A DNA stretch of 64,000 nt from Hemerocallis citrina (lineage: Eukaryota; Streptophyta; Magnoliopsida; Asparagales; Asphodelaceae): positions 112,029,073-112,093,072 of the forward strand of contig CM030363.1 of the NCBI GenBank assembly GCA_017893485.1, written 5' to 3'. The notes under the pieces were generated by a model. It saw only the letters and a program-made list of their open reading frames with translations, ran no database searches and had not been told where the DNA came from. Of the stretch, positions 32,746 to 45,101 are shown piece after piece (position 1 is the first letter of the stretch; every line of letters begins with the position of its first letter). The position numbers were made by a program, and so were the translations under genes.

Positions 32746-34474
32746 TTACTTCCCGGACGAAGGCTTTTTAGGAGGAGTTGGAATCTCCCTCCATTGGGCC
32801 TCCGTGGATGAGATGCAGGATGACCTCTGGCTCGGAGTCCGGGGTCTCTGTGTGCCGCTCGAGTCGCTTATTAGCCCCCCTGGGGGACGGAGGAGGATCG
32901 GCCCTGTCCTTCCTCACGAACCTAGAGAGTTGCCCTATCTGAATGAGGGCCTCGATCTCGTCTTTCAGGGCCTGACAGTCATCCGTGTCGTGGCCGTGGT
33001 CCCTGTGAAAGCGGCACCACTTGTCCCGGTTCCTCTTCTTCCCGGGGTGTTCATCTTTGGAGGGGGCAGAAGAAGACCCTCTTTCCCAACCTCCATCAGG
33101 ATGGCTGAGACACTCGCGTTGAGCGGAGTGAACTTCTCGAAGTGGGGAGGAGGGCGACGCTGGCCTCCATTGTCCTTCTGGAGCTTCATAGCTCCTTCTT
33201 CTTCAGCACCCTTCCATTTGTTTCCGGAGGACGGTCCTTCAAAAGCAGGGCGGGAGAGGGCTTCTTTCGCTCCGATGTATTGCTCACTCCTAAGCAGGAA
33301 TTCTGAAAAATCTCGAGGGGGCTTCTTGGTGAGGGATGCTCGGAGGCTGTCGTTAGCGACACTTGATTGGAAGGCAGCGCAGGCAACAGATTGGTCCAGG
33401 GAGGCGATGGATCTGGCCGCCGCGGTGAAACGTTTGACATAGTCTCTCAGTCGCTCGCCCTTCCTTGGTGAAGCAATAGCAGGGAGGTGCTTGTTTTTCG
33501 GTTCGGCGGTTGCTCACGAAGTGAGTTAGGAAGAGGCCTTCGAGCTGATCGAAGGAGAAGATGGAGGCCGGGGCTAGATGGGTGTACCATTCCCTTGCAG
33601 GCCCCTTCAGAGTGACCGGGAAAGTCTTGCAGAGGAGGGCGTCTGATACATGATGTATCATCATGAGAGTTTTAAAACTCTCAATGTGGTCAGCGGGGTC
33701 GGACTCCTCGTTGTATGATTCAAAATGAGGAGGCTTGAAGTTATCCGGGACCGGTGCCTCCATTATAGTCCAAGAGACTGGGGGTCAGTTGGGATGGAAA
33801 TTCCTTGCCTGTTGCTCTCCTCTCTGTCCAGCGGCTAAGGCACCTTTCCATCTCGTGGATACAGCAGTAGACCGAGTCTTCCCTCTGATCATACCTTGTT
33901 GAGGCCTAAGATTCGTCATCACGTGGAAGGGGACTGGGAGTGTGACGATGATAGCTCGGGGCCGCTTGAAAACTGGGCATACGACGCCTACGGTCTTGGG
34001 CATGCTGAGGACTGGGCGCCCATTGGACCTTCTGCGATCGGGCCTGTGGGGTGACCGAGCTCTAGGGGACCGGATCGTTGGACCCTTTTGATGTTCTCGG
34101 CGGGGTATCCCATCATGGGTCCGCCTCTCATCTAAGCGGGTCCGAAGGTCTTCCCCATACTGCCTGTTGATGATGATGTTCCGGAGATCCTTTGGCGTAG
34201 GGGGACTGTGCGAGGCCATGGAGTTTGATGAGGGGTTGTGTATTGATACATGGTCGCGGTGAGGAGGTTGCACTTGCCGACTTCGGCGGGAGGGTCCTGC
34301 GGAAGCCTCTTGTGGACCTTTAGGAGCCTGCTAGGGTTGTTGTTGTTGAGGAAGAGGCCGTCCAGGCTGCGGTTGCTGGACGGGTTGAGGGGGGACCTCA
34401 AGTACTGGAGGAGGGGAAGGTGCGGGAGTTTCTCTGCGGTTAGAGACCGTGGTCTTCCCCATCTTAGGAGGCAT
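32746..34474 (-). pseudogene. gag: Gypsy 2 gag
   Basis: Gag forms the particle and packages element RNA. The likely start is the ATG at 34474, reading 'MPPKMGKTTVSNRRETPAPS' about 160 bases inside the 5' LTR. A Pro/Gln-rich N-terminus follows ('PQQQQP' then a stop near 34340), then 'DLRNIIINRQYGEDLRTRLD'. The capsid-like part is at 33353-33763 ('FESYNEESDPADHIESFKTL', 'FPVTLKGPAREWYTHLAP', 'FSFDQLEGLFLTHFV'). It then shifts frame to 'RFTAAARSIASLDQS' and 'LRSEQYIGAKEALSR', and ends with the zinc knuckle 'CRFHRDHGHDTDDC' near 32990-33030. Stops and at least two frameshifts make it a pseudogene. The plus-strand 245-codon frame over it is a shadow. Confidence 0.87.
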
Positions 34475-34633
34475 GGCTCGAAACTAGTTTGGCTGATGGG
34501 AGAGGAATGGATCGCTACTTCTGTTTCCCACAGAAGACACCAATCTATTGCTGCTGATTTCGGGTGTGGCAGCAAACAGACGAATTTGTAAGTTCTTTTG
34601 AGGAAAAAAGTAAAGCGAACCTGTTGACTCCAC

Positions 34634-35146
34634 CTATATGCTGACTCGTTCCTTGCCGCTGCCACAAACCTGCACAAAGTTCGAAACACCGGGATGGATT
34701 CCGGCGACAAACCCTCCGATGCTCTTGTTAATAACCAGAAAGATTAAGAAAGAGCTTTAGGTAGGCAAAGATTCATTACCTTGTAACGGTGGGAGGAGGG
34801 GGGTATTTATAGCCGCCTTAGGGACCTGTTTCGAGATAAGGACAAATCTCTACTTTCTGGTGTAGATGGATAAGAAGAATCATTTCGTGATATCTGGGGC
34901 TGTTTTAACTGCCCCTTATGGATAAGCCCGAATTTGAATTGCCCTCTATCCATCAGGGTTGGGCGGTAATGGGTTGCTACCCATACCTAATAGAAAAGAT
35001 CCGTTTATGGGTTATTGGGCTTTGAAGAAAGGCCCAGTACCCATTTAGACCCGTTTGTGGTGGAAGGTACCGTTTTACCCTTGAGAGCTTTAAGATCCGT
35101 GCCCGATTTGAACGTTCCCGATTTAGTCCTGTTTTTAGCCATATTA
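34634..35146 (-). mobile_element. Gypsy 2 5' LTR
   Basis: An LTR of about 510 bp. On the minus strand it starts TAATATGGC (expected TGATATGGC, as in the 3' copy at 15119). It contains 'AAATCGGGCACGGATC', a TATA box GGCTATAAATACC (about 34802-34814) and the R/U5 phrase 'CGGAGGGTTTGTCGCCGGAA', 'CGGTGTTTCG', which also occurs in the gypsy 1 LTR at 42997-43030. It ends near GCATATA at 34634-34640. I cannot name the primer tRNA. The far side (35147-35175) is family C LTR sequence. Confidence 0.7.
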
Positions 35147-35175
35147 ATAATAACTGAATTTTGCAGGGTGTTACA
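35147..35175 (-). mobile_element. Family C LTR, 5' terminal 29 bp
   Basis: On the minus strand this reads TGTAACACCCTGCAAAATTC, aligning with the forward family C start at 45733 (TGTAACACCCCGAAAAATT). It is followed by CATTC (35176-35180), matching AATTC at 12905-12909 in four of five bases. Removing 12910-35180 restores the tandem array in register. This fixes the outer border of the element into which gypsy 2 inserted. Confidence 0.8.
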
Positions 35176-36690
35176 CATTCACTCCAAAGAACAAGTTCAA
35201 AGCTCGCTCTCCACATGGGTGCTCCATCAACAACTCGTTGGCTCCATACATCGAGTTCAATGCCTTGCTCTCTGTTCAATCCCCGTCAACAGCTCGTTAG
35301 CATCATACAACGAGTTCGGTGCATTGCTCTTTACTCGAGCTCCGCCAATGACTCGTTGACTCTAAAGAACGAGTTCAACGCTCTGCTCTCCGCACAAGCT
35401 CCATCAACAACTTGTTGACCCTAAACAGTGAGTTTAATAGCTTGCATTCCGCTAAAGCTCCTTCAACATCTCATTGACTCCAAATAACGAGTTTGACGCC
35501 CCGCTCTCCGCTCAACCTCCATCAATAGCTCGTTAGCTCCAAACAATGAGTTCAACTGCCCTGTTCATCGCTCGAGCTCTGCCAGCAACTCGTTCACTCC
35601 GAACAACGAGTTTGATGCCATGCTCACCGCTCGAGCTCCATAAACAACTCGTTCACTCCAAACAACAAGTTCAACGCTCTGCTCTCCGCTCGAGCTCCAT
35701 TAACAACTCATTCACTCCAAACAACAAGTTCAACGCTCTGCTCTCCGCTCGAGCCCCATTAACAACTCGTTGACTCTAAACAATGAGTTTAACTCTGTGC
35801 TCACCCCCCGAGCTCCATTGACTTCTCATTGACTCCAAACAACGAGTTCTACGCCATGCTCACCACTTGAGCTCCATCAACAACTCTTTGACTCTAAACA
35901 ACGAGTTCAAAGATCGTTCTTCGTTGAAGCTCCTTCAATAACTCCTTGACTCAAAACAACAAGTTCAATGCCTTACTCTCCGCTTGGGCGCTCCATCAAC
36001 AACTCATTGAATCCGAACAAAAAGTTCATTGCTCACTGCTTGAGCACCATCAACAACTCGTTCACTCCAAACAACGAGTTTAACGCTCTACTCTCCTCCC
36101 GAGCTCCATCAACAACTCAATGACTCCAAATAATGAGTTCATCGCTCTGCTCGCCTTCTAAGCTCGATCAACAACAAGTTCAACTCCCTGCTCTTCGCTC
36201 AGGCTACATCAACAACTCGTTGGCTACAAACAACGAGTTCAATGCTCTGCTTTTTGCACGAGCTCCATAAACAATTCATTGGCCCCAAACAACGAGTTCA
36301 ATGCTTCGCTCGTCGCTTGAGCTCCATCAACAATTCGTTGACTCTGACCAATGAGTTCAATGCTCTGCTCTCTGCTCGAGCTCCTTCAATAACTTGTTGA
36401 CTCCAAACAATAATTTTGATTCCTTGCTCACCCCTCGAGCTCTATCGGCAACACGTTGACTCCAAACAATGAGTTCAATGCCTCGCTCTTCGTTCGAGCT
36501 CCTTCAGCAACTTGATTACTCCAAACAATGATTTTGACGCCTTGCTTACCGCGCGAGCTTCATCGACAACCCGTTGACTCCAAACAACGAGTTCAACCCC
36601 CCGCTCTTCGCTCAGGCTCCACCAACAACTCGTGAACTCCATACAACGAGTTCAGCACCCCGCTCTTCGGTTAAGTTATTCCAACAACAC
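35176..36690 (+). repeat. ~60-bp hairpin array of gypsy 1, about 25 units
   Basis: Units approximate 'GCTCCATCAACAACTCGTTG', then 'ACTCCAAACAACGAGTT', then 'CAACGCTCTGCTCTCCGCTC'. The central part is an inverted repeat (AACTCGTTG...CAACGAGTT) with an 8-base loop ACTCCAAA. It continues the array at 12625-12909. Several 70-114 codon frames are repeat products. Confidence 0.92.
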
Positions 36691-37194
36691 CTTATCTTCA
36701 TGTAATAGGCACAGCGTCCAATGCCATCCTAGAATTATCTGTACTTACTTGTCGGATGCAAATAACGGGTTCAACATAAACTCAGTCTGAGAGTTGTTTC
36801 TATAAAACTTGCTGGGACCAAACGGCAAGTCCAAACGTTCAACTCCATCTCAAAGATGCCTTTCTAAACTCGCTGGGATCAAACAGCTAGTTCTACAGCA
36901 ACTTCGTCCAAGAGTTGTCTCCACAAACTCGCTGGGATCAAACAACGACCTCTACGTCCAACTCCATTTAAGAGTTGTCCCTACAAACTTGCTAGGCGCA
37001 AACATCAAGCTCTATATTCAACTCCGTCACAGAGTTGTCTCTACAAACTTGTTGGGATCAAACAGCAAGCTCTACGTTCAACTCCATCTCAAAGATGTCT
37101 CTCCAAACTTGTCGGGATCAAATGACAAGCTCTATGTTCAACTCTGTCCCAGTATTGCCTCAACAAACTTGCTGGGATCAAACAACAAGTCCAC
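36691..37194 (+). repeat. Second ~60-bp hairpin array, about 7 units
   Basis: Units approximate 'ACAAACTTGCTGGGATCAAA', 'CAGCAAGCTCTACGTTCAAC', 'TCC(G/A)TC(T/C)CAGAGTTGTCTCT'. The sequence differs from the first array but keeps the period and a hairpin (ACTTGCTG...CAGCAAGT with loop GGATCAAA). The 139-codon frame at 36809-37228 is the array translated. A short non-repeat bridge is at 36675-36790. Confidence 0.9.
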
Positions 37195-40100
37195 TGTAAC
37201 CCTTGTTTTTCATTTTGTATATTTTTGAATGTATTTTTTATTTTGGTGTATTTTTCTCTCTTGTATTTTTTTCCGAACCATATATTGGAGTTGTTTTCAA
37301 TATATATTCATTTTATTGCATTTTGAGCTCCTTGTGTTTGATTGATTGTCTCTTTTGTTCATTTTTCGTTATTTTGATTCTTTCCTCCATTTTTTGGTCT
37401 CGTTATCTTTATTTTATTTTTCTTGGTGTTATGGTGGTGTTTTGATTGTCTTTTTCCCATTCCCATTATATTAGCCCCTAATAAGATTTCCAAAGTCAAG
37501 AATACCCAATCCTATTTGCATTCCTATTGTTATTTGAACCAAAATCAAAACCCATTTGTATACCTATTACTAGTTCCTAATACCCACAACCCATTAACCC
37601 ACATTTAAACACCTATATATATACCTCCTAATCCTAAACCCTAACCCTAACCCTATTTTCCTTCCTCTCAACAACCGGCCTCCACCTCTTTTCCTCTCTC
37701 TCTCTCTCTCCAGCTGTGCAACCCGAGCCCAGCCATCCCCCCTCACCAGCCCGGCCATCATCCCACCTTGGCCGACCACCATCTCCAGCCTACTTCCCCC
37801 TCCGGCCATACATCAACAACCCAAACCCGAACACCCTTTTCCTTGATTGCCGATCACCACACCACCATCAACATCATCAAGAGTGCTCATCAATCCCCCT
37901 ACTTCTCTCTGTGGTGTTCTCAAAGTGGTCTCTAGCCACTTTGATCGTCGTGTGATTCTAGGAGTTCGTTCGTGGGAAGATTTTGTTCGTGGTTCTTGGA
38001 TTCGCGATTTAGCGGGTTTCGTTCGTGGGTTTTGCTTATCTTCGTGTTTGTATCGTTCTTCATCCCAAATTATGGCAAGTAACTTATACTCCAATTCATT
38101 TGTTTGACACAAGTACCAAAGTTCACCTATAGTGTAGTTGGGTCTAGAGACAACCTTTGATTGTTTTTTCCTTGATGGTTTTTGTCTCTATTGTGATAAT
38201 TTGGCCATAGAAGACCCATGACACAAATCTTGATATAAAATAACCTAGGATTCGCCCGTTCTTGATTTCTAGTCGTGTACGTGAAAATTTGTGTGAAATT
38301 ATGTTTTGATTGAGACCCATATGATATATTTGGTATGGACATGTTAATAACCTTAAATCATGATGTTTAGATGCTTGGTAGGCTTTATTTCAAGTTTGGA
38401 AGTGTTTGGACCAATATTCTTGAATCTATGGTGTTTTTGTTCTTAAGGGTGAAATCTGTATTTTCTTGCTGTTCTGTTTTGTTTGCTGTTTTCGTCTATG
38501 CTACATTCAGTATCTTAATTTGGGTATGAAATATGAGTTTTAGATAATTTTGTCTATTTTCAAACCCCTCTGACCTTGCTTGATTTTGATTTCGTATGAC
38601 TGAGTTACGGCTGTTTTAGTACAGAGGTGTCGATCTTTTCCAGATTCTGTTTTTGGGTAATTTTGATAACAAACTATTTTCAAGAACTATGCTATACATA
38701 TTATTTTGATTTGAAACTTTAGTCAGTGTGTTTTTATTAAGTTAGGGATTACCCCGAATTTTGGTGAATTTTATTGATAAGTTATGTGATGTTTCATGTT
38801 CGTTTCTAAAATCTATATGTGCTGTATTTTACTCGTTGTTCTGTAAAAAATCCTATTTTCACTATGATTCCTTATACTGTATGAAAAATGTTTGTGAAAT
38901 GTGAAAGTTAGTATATTTTATCTATTTTCATATCCCTTTGGCGGAATTGAATTTCGTTTCACTGGTTGCGAGATATCTTAGTTTTCGTACAACAGTGTTG
39001 GGATTTCCAGATTTGCTAAACTATATTTTCTTGATGCTTTCGTATTTTTGATGACTGGTCTATTCTTACTAGAAAATTCTGAAACTTTATATTTTGATAC
39101 TAAACATATAGGGGAATACCCCAGATTTTTCCTGGATTTAATTGAGAGGTTTTGATGTTGTTTTTCTGGCTGAGAATTCGTTTTCCTGATTTCTGACTGA
39201 ACATATTTTATGTTTTCGAACCTGTTTTGAGTTATGATGTTGTGAAATACTATATGACTTAATTATATTCGTTGGATTCGTGTGGATGTCTATTTTCCAG
39301 ATCCTTTGACAGATCCATTTGCATTTCTGTAGCGACAAGAATCACTGTTTTAGTACTGTACTGTCATGCTGTCCTGAATATGAACATACACTGTTTTGCT
39401 CGTTTGTGTGACTATATATCATCTTTGATTGTTTATTTGTTTTCCTGAACCTAAAACTGATTATACCATGTTAGTTTGACACTATTTCGTACACATTCAT
39501 GCTTGTTTGATGACCATAATAAAAATAACCAAGCCGGGGTTTCTTAAGGGAAGATCTAGTATTGGAAAATATGGAAACGTGTACTTGGAAGGAAACTAGT
39601 ATTCCATACTGTTACTGCTACTATTACTGTTACTGTTATCTGACCCTGTCTACATTACTTCCCATAGAAAGGTGTAGAGTAGAAGAGAACCACTAGGTTC
39701 TGACTATTACTGTTACTGTTACTGCTACTGTTACTGATACCTGAGTACACTGCCCCATCATGGTCCATTATGAAATCTAAAAGCAAAACTGTTTGTTGTA
39801 GCAACCATATAGTAAAAACTGGGATGCATGATGTGCTACCTAGCTAGTAATACACACAAAACTGTAAGAACATAAAACTGATACAGTTAGACTGATACTG
39901 TTGAACTGAAACTGTTAGACTAATACTGTTAGACTAAAACTGATGTACTGTTATCCTGATTCACTGATATACTGAGCTTACCGTTACTAGACACTGTTAG
40001 TTATCATATGACGCTGCCTTAGACATAAAACATTTGTACTGTTAGTATACCATGCTAGTTGACTGCCATGCTATTAGTTAGTTTTCCCCATGTGCTTGTA

Positions 40101-40575
40101 TCCTATATTATTTATGACCCGCGACTTGCAATTGACGGATACTTGTTTTCTTCTTTTCTCCTTCTCGTAAATTTACTAATTGCAGATCAGGATGGACGAC
40201 TGCCAGATGGTATTGGCGAGATGATGAATTAGTGCTGAAGATTCTGCTTTATTATTATTTTTATTGTTGCTTGAACATTGAATAAATTGTATTTGGTTTA
40301 TTGGATATTTATTTGTATTTGGGCGATGTGACCCAGGATATTTGATTTTGTCCAGACTCTGATTTATTTGAGAATATTGTATTTTGTTTCAAGTAAATTT
40401 CTGTTGGTATCTTATTTCAATTATGCATGTTGGTTGATACTTTTGCTTCCGACTCTAATTATTTGTGTGAGATATTGTAAAGATTCTTGAACAGCTTATG
40501 GATGATGAAAATCATTCGCTGGGCTTTTGCTACGTATCCGTATTCCGTATTCTTTTTGGGAAGCGGGTCTTGACA
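37195..40575 (+). mobile_element. Family A solo LTR (3381 bp), TSD TCCAC
   Basis: It starts TGTAACCCTTG, ends GCGGGTCTTGACA, and has the perfect duplication TCCAC at 37190-37194 and 40576-40580. It has a TATA (CACCTATATATATACC, about 37609-37624) and a pyrimidine-rich leader. The 5' splice site is ATG|GCAAGTAAC (38075). A 'TACTGTTACTG' array occurs near 39600-39740, the hairpin GTAGCA...TGCTAC near 39797-39840, the 3' splice site AATTGCAG|AT (40185), and the terminal 'CTTATGGATGATG...' box. It is inserted in the second hairpin array of gypsy 1. Short Pro-rich frames in the leader are not conserved among copies. Confidence 0.92.
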
Positions 40576-40580
40576 TCCAC

Positions 40581-42564
40581 AATCCGACCATCTTATGAAG
40601 ATTAATCCTGTAATTGCTCTGCCAGGTCAGCTTCATACACTAGATCTAACGGTTGAAACACTCAGCTCCCAGACCAATGGAACACTCGTACCACAATGAT
40701 ACACTCGATCGACAAAACAAGCGAACTACATAATACTTGGTCGACAAAGGAGCGGTTCAATGCAATGAGAGATGAAATGTTTTGATCAACAAAATAAGTG
40801 CAATATCTCAACAACAAAACATTTGGTCGACAAAACAAGCGAACGATACAACGTATGGTCAATGAATGAGCAATTCGATGAGGTAGACAGCTCAACAAGA
40901 AATTGGTGGACAAAAACTCAATAAAACATGTTGACTAGCACAAAGAATAAGAAGTTGCACAACCCTACCTCCTACCTCAAGCTTCGGCCGAAATCAAGCC
41001 CAAGCGATGGAGGAGAAGACGATCAAACACAAACAAAAACTCTAGCTTCAAACTTTGAAAAATCCTAAGTAAAGAATAGTTGGGTTGTATTCGGGGTCAA
41101 AGCCCATCTTGACTCCAAATCCAAAGCCCAACTCATAAGAGGGATGCTTCAGATTGAAACTCACTTCACCAAAACAGCAACAAGAGTTTTCAAATGGAGA
41201 GGAGTTCAAATAAAACCCAACTTCAAGTGAGACTAGGGTTTCGGGTCGGAGCCCAACTTAACTCTAGACCCGATCCGAAGTCCAAAACTTAAGCTCTGAA
41301 ACCTTGGTTATAAAACCAACTTCCAAAAACCCTTCTTCGATGGCACTGAGCTCCTCTCCCTTACCTCAGCTCGGTGAGGCACAAGTCACCACAAAGCGCC
41401 GAGCTCGTAGTTCACCTAGAGTGCATCGCTGAAATCCAAGGCCACATCGCTGAGCTCCAAACTCCGAGGAAGGTTGATCAAGTCGATTCGAGCTCTCCTA
41501 AAAATCTTTGTCGAGTTTCTCCCTCGTCCTAGACGCCTTCGCCAAGCTCGGTAACTCCGTCGCTGAGCTACAAGCTGCCGAGCTCCCTCCATCATCGCTG
41601 AGTTCAACAAGCTCGCCAAGCTCAAAATTCCTCGCCAAGCTGTGCTTTCGCATCGCCGAGCTCATATGAGACAAAACTCCTTCGACGAGCTCAACTCCCA
41701 TGTTGCCAAACTCCGAGCTAAAAAATCCTCGCAGAGCTTAAAAATCCTCGCTGATCTACCCTCACTGATCTACCCTCACCGAGCTATATCTTCGCTTCAC
41801 CAAGCTCAAAATGGAAGAGCTCAAAATTCGTCGAGCTACTTCATGATGTTGCTGAGCTCCACCTCAACATTGTCGAGCTCCAAGTTCACCGAGCTCGAGC
41901 TCGGCGAAAATGTTTGCCAAGCTGAGGGGTCTCCACAACAAACAAAAACCGTCGTATCTCCTGGACTATTGTGCGGCACAAGATGAATGCCTCAGATCGT
42001 GATACTTCCTAGCTTATCCCTAACCGCTTTGATTCAACCGAAAAACCACATTATCTTTCCGAAATGCGAGCTCTTCAGCGATAAGCGAACAAGATGAAAC
42101 CACATCGCTCCAATGAAGTATTCTCCACGAAGGTCATTGAATTCACTCAGCGGGCGAGCCTTGATCAGATTGATGTGCACTATTGCTCCAAGAAGTGTGT
42201 CGGGTTTGATAAAACAATAAACATCCCTTAAATTCAATTAAAATTTGAAAATTTAATTAAAAATTCCAAAAAATAATTTTTTTTAATTTGGAAAGTTAAT
42301 TAAAATTTCTAAAAATTATTTAAAAATTGGAATAATTAATTTACAAATTCGAAAAAGAAATTTTAAATTGAGGAAAAGTTATTAAAAACTCAAAAAATTA
42401 TTGAAAATTTCAGAAAATTCAGAAAAATCCAGTAAAATATTTGCCGTCTCCAGAAGCTTCTGATCAGTTCTAGGTATCCCCAAACGATCCTGAAAGCTAA
42501 GGTTTTACTCCTGGACTCTAAAATAAGGTAAACTGCTCCTTGAAAGCCAAGGAAATTGCCTTTT
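40581..42564 (+). other. Gypsy 1 3' noncoding region with degenerate repeats
   Basis: No gene. From 40680-40920 there are degenerate ~55-bp units with 'TGGTCGACAAAACAAGCGAA'. From 41330-41930 there are short irregular units built on '(C/G)GCTGAGCTC' and 'CACCGAGCTC'. From 42230-42450 the sequence is very AT-rich with short 'AAAATT' repeats. All fit the spacer between pol and 3' LTR of gypsy 1. Frames of 60-114 codons here show no domain. Confidence 0.6.
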
Positions 42565-42578
42565 GGGAGTAGGGGGCT
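42565..42578 (+). other. Polypurine tract of gypsy 1
   Basis: GGGAGTAGGGGGCT lies immediately before the 3' LTR start TGATATTGG (42581) and is the expected plus-strand primer. Confidence 0.65.
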
Positions 42579-42580
42579 TA

Positions 42581-43070
42581 TGATATTGGTAAAAAATGCA
42601 GCAAACCAGGGCCGTATGATTCCGGCACAGATCCTAAAGCTTCTACTTGCAGATTTGCTATCACGGACCTCTTTAACAGATCTGAGCCTTCTTCAAGCTC
42701 ATCTACAAGACATGAGCCGCTTTTAAGCCCATTAAAGCGACTAGGCCCACTAGGAGAGGCACCCAGCCCATGAGGGCTGTATGTCAAATCTCTTATCCCC
42801 ATACAAGAGTGTCTTTTATCTTAAGGGAGAGAAATAACAGGAGATAAATAATTCATATCAATCTAACCGATCCATATCAATCTCCTAAACTGTTTATCAG
42901 GCCTATAAATATCCCCCCTTCAGTCAGCTGATAATCGGTAATTCGCAATTTCTCTCTCAAACTCTCTTTCTCTCTCTAATTCTGACTTGAGTGTCGGAGG
43001 GTCTGTCACCGAGGCCATCCTCGGTGTTTCAGGTCCATCGGCCACGTCTGCAACCGTCAGATTCATATCA
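42581..43070 (+). mobile_element. Gypsy 1 3' LTR (490 bp)
   Basis: It starts TGATATTGG and ends TTCATATCA, giving mirror ends TGATAT...ATATCA. It has a TATA box CCTATAAATATCC (42902-42914) and the R/U5 phrase 'GTCGGAGGGTCTGTCACCGA'. This phrase parallels the gypsy 2 5' LTR and supports common ancestry. The following CATTG (43071-43075) would be the target duplication; the left partner is lost with the 5' end. Confidence 0.8.
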
Positions 43071-43940
43071 CATTGTTCAATCAACGATCCATATCCAATC
43101 TCAGGAGCTTTAACCACTTTTTATGACGATCAAATGTTAGATCTTTAGTAGTTTCCTTCAAATATAAACTCACTATCTGTTTGCTCCCACACCAAAATAA
43201 GTAGCAACAAACTTTTTGTGAGGTGGTTGCTCCCTTTCTTTTTTGGTTGAATTTTATTGTTCTTTTTCATTATTGGTTACAAAGTTGATTAGATATGGGC
43301 ATGGAACAACTAAGATCAATTCTTATTTTTAAAACTTTTCAATAATCTTTATCTGTACAGCCTAATAGCAATGAACTTTTTATGTAGTTTCATTATTGTC
43401 TTATATTTTTAAAAACTATGTACATACTACATCAGGATCGCTTTGAGAATCTTTATCTTAGACTTTATATAGATTTTTTCAACGATTTCATATTATCTTC
43501 AAATACTTTACATTATTGTGTAGAAGTTATGGTACTCTTGCATCTTGGAAGATGGGGGTGAACTATGTGTTCAATTTATTGAATGTGGAAATATCATACT
43601 TTTTTCCCTAAGTAAATCTTGAAATATTAAATGATGTATCATGAGAAAAATATTTATGTATAGTATTGGTGAGGCTCTGCTGAAATTTCTAAAGATTTGT
43701 GAAATACTTTTTACCTTTCAGTCACCATCCCTAATTTAAGAATGACGTTTGTATATGTCTTTTGAGAATAATGTAGTTAATTAATTAAAAAAACTTACTT
43801 TTAAAAGAAGTTGGTGCAATATTGCACAGAGATATACTAGTATGTATCTTAAACAAAAGTCCATCCACTAATAAAAAGATAGTCTATAGGTATCTAAAAA
43901 CTAGACGCTTCCTAATATCCTTGTTCTTTTTTCTAGAAAA

Positions 43941-43971
<31 letters not shown>

Positions 43972-44219
43972 GTAATCCTATTGATCCACTTATTTCTACG
44001 ATTTTCTTTCATCATGTTCATAACAATTGGTCCCGTATTAGAAAAAACATTTTGAGATGAATGAATACAACTACACAATCTTCTCTTATATTCTCTGTCA
44101 TAATTAGAGAATAGATTTTGAAAGTGAAAAATTCTGCAAGTTTAGAAAAGCACTTTTGGTTTTGAATGACGTTTAAAACAAACAATAAAAGAATTCGACA
44201 CATGGGAGAAAGAAGAGTA
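43071..44219. other. AT-rich sequence, no recognisable gene
   Basis: About 1.1 kb of AT-rich DNA between gypsy 1 and copia 1. It contains an (AAT)n microsatellite at 43944-43971 and no domain in any frame. It may be the only stretch not assigned to an element, or an old unrecognised one. Confidence 0.5.
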
Positions 44220-44451
44220 TGTTGTAAATATTATTAATGGATGACCACCATTATGTGATTTTGTAACTTCTCTCTCACATTTTTCCTACAAAAAAAACTT
44301 CTCTCTCACATTTATATCTTTATGTTAGTTATTTTGTAACTTATTAGACATTTGGTTATCATTTGTAACCCTATAAAGGTGCAACACTCAACCTATGAAA
44401 GTCAGAAAAAAAAAACAGAATCTATTTTGTCCATCTATTTCTGTGTTAGCA
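44220..44451 (+). mobile_element. Copia 1 LTR (probable)
   Basis: The piece starts TGTTGTAAATATT and ends GTGTTAGCA. It contains 'CCCTATAAAGGTGCAACACTC' and is followed at once by CGTTATCAGAACGA (44452-44465), which resembles the TTATCAGCACGA primer site of small plant Ty1/copia elements. The gag start at 59836 in the same direction supports it. The upstream LTR edge is a best guess. Confidence 0.5.
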
Positions 44452-45010
44452 CGTTATCAGAACGATTCTCTTCATTGAGTACATTTCCGAAGTCCGATGA
44501 CTTAAAATTTTGAGAGCAGGAGTACAACATATCCAAAAATCAGATCAATCCAACGGTATGTTGGTGATAAATGAATTTCGTATTCTCTTTAATTTTTCAT
44601 TGAAGATTATAACAACCGTCATTGTTATAAGAATTTTATTTTGATTAATATCTCATATGATTGTGAAATCAATTTTATTTGATAAATATTCTCAAGATGA
44701 CTATTTTTCATATATCATGTACCCTATTTGCATTTAAATTGAATTTATAATGATTTTTACAAGTTTTAATACAGTTTCTTACAGAAAAAATGATAACCTT
44801 AAATCCAACAGCTGAACAATTCTAAAAATTTTATATAACGTTCATTGATGTGTTTATAGAGTCATATTCAATTTTTGGAATAATTAGACCAAGTATGGAG
44901 TAGTCTGATTATTCGGACTAGAAGCTCCGTAATTATTTTATTTAGAATTTTAAGTTCTAAATTTTATTTATTTTAATTAGAATTTTAAGTTCTAAATTTT
45001 ATATACTTTA

Positions 45011-45101
<91 letters not shown>

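Noticed and set aside
32705..33442. 245-codon plus-strand ORF
   Set aside because: It is the complement of gypsy 2 gag, whose zinc knuckle is on the minus strand.
12910..35175. Gypsy 2 read as one 22-kb element with 2.2-kb LTRs
   Set aside because: The right end (35147-35175) matches the start of family C, not the gypsy 2 LTR, and the homologous LTR part begins inside at TGATATGGC. Two elements, one inside the other, fit better.
36809..37228. 139-codon ORF with repeated 'TNLLGSN' peptides
   Set aside because: A 60-bp period keeps any stop-free unit open; this is translated tandem repeat.
43071..44219. Search for a host gene in the least repetitive stretch
   Set aside because: No domain, no exon-like codon pattern; only AT-rich sequence with an (AAT)n run.
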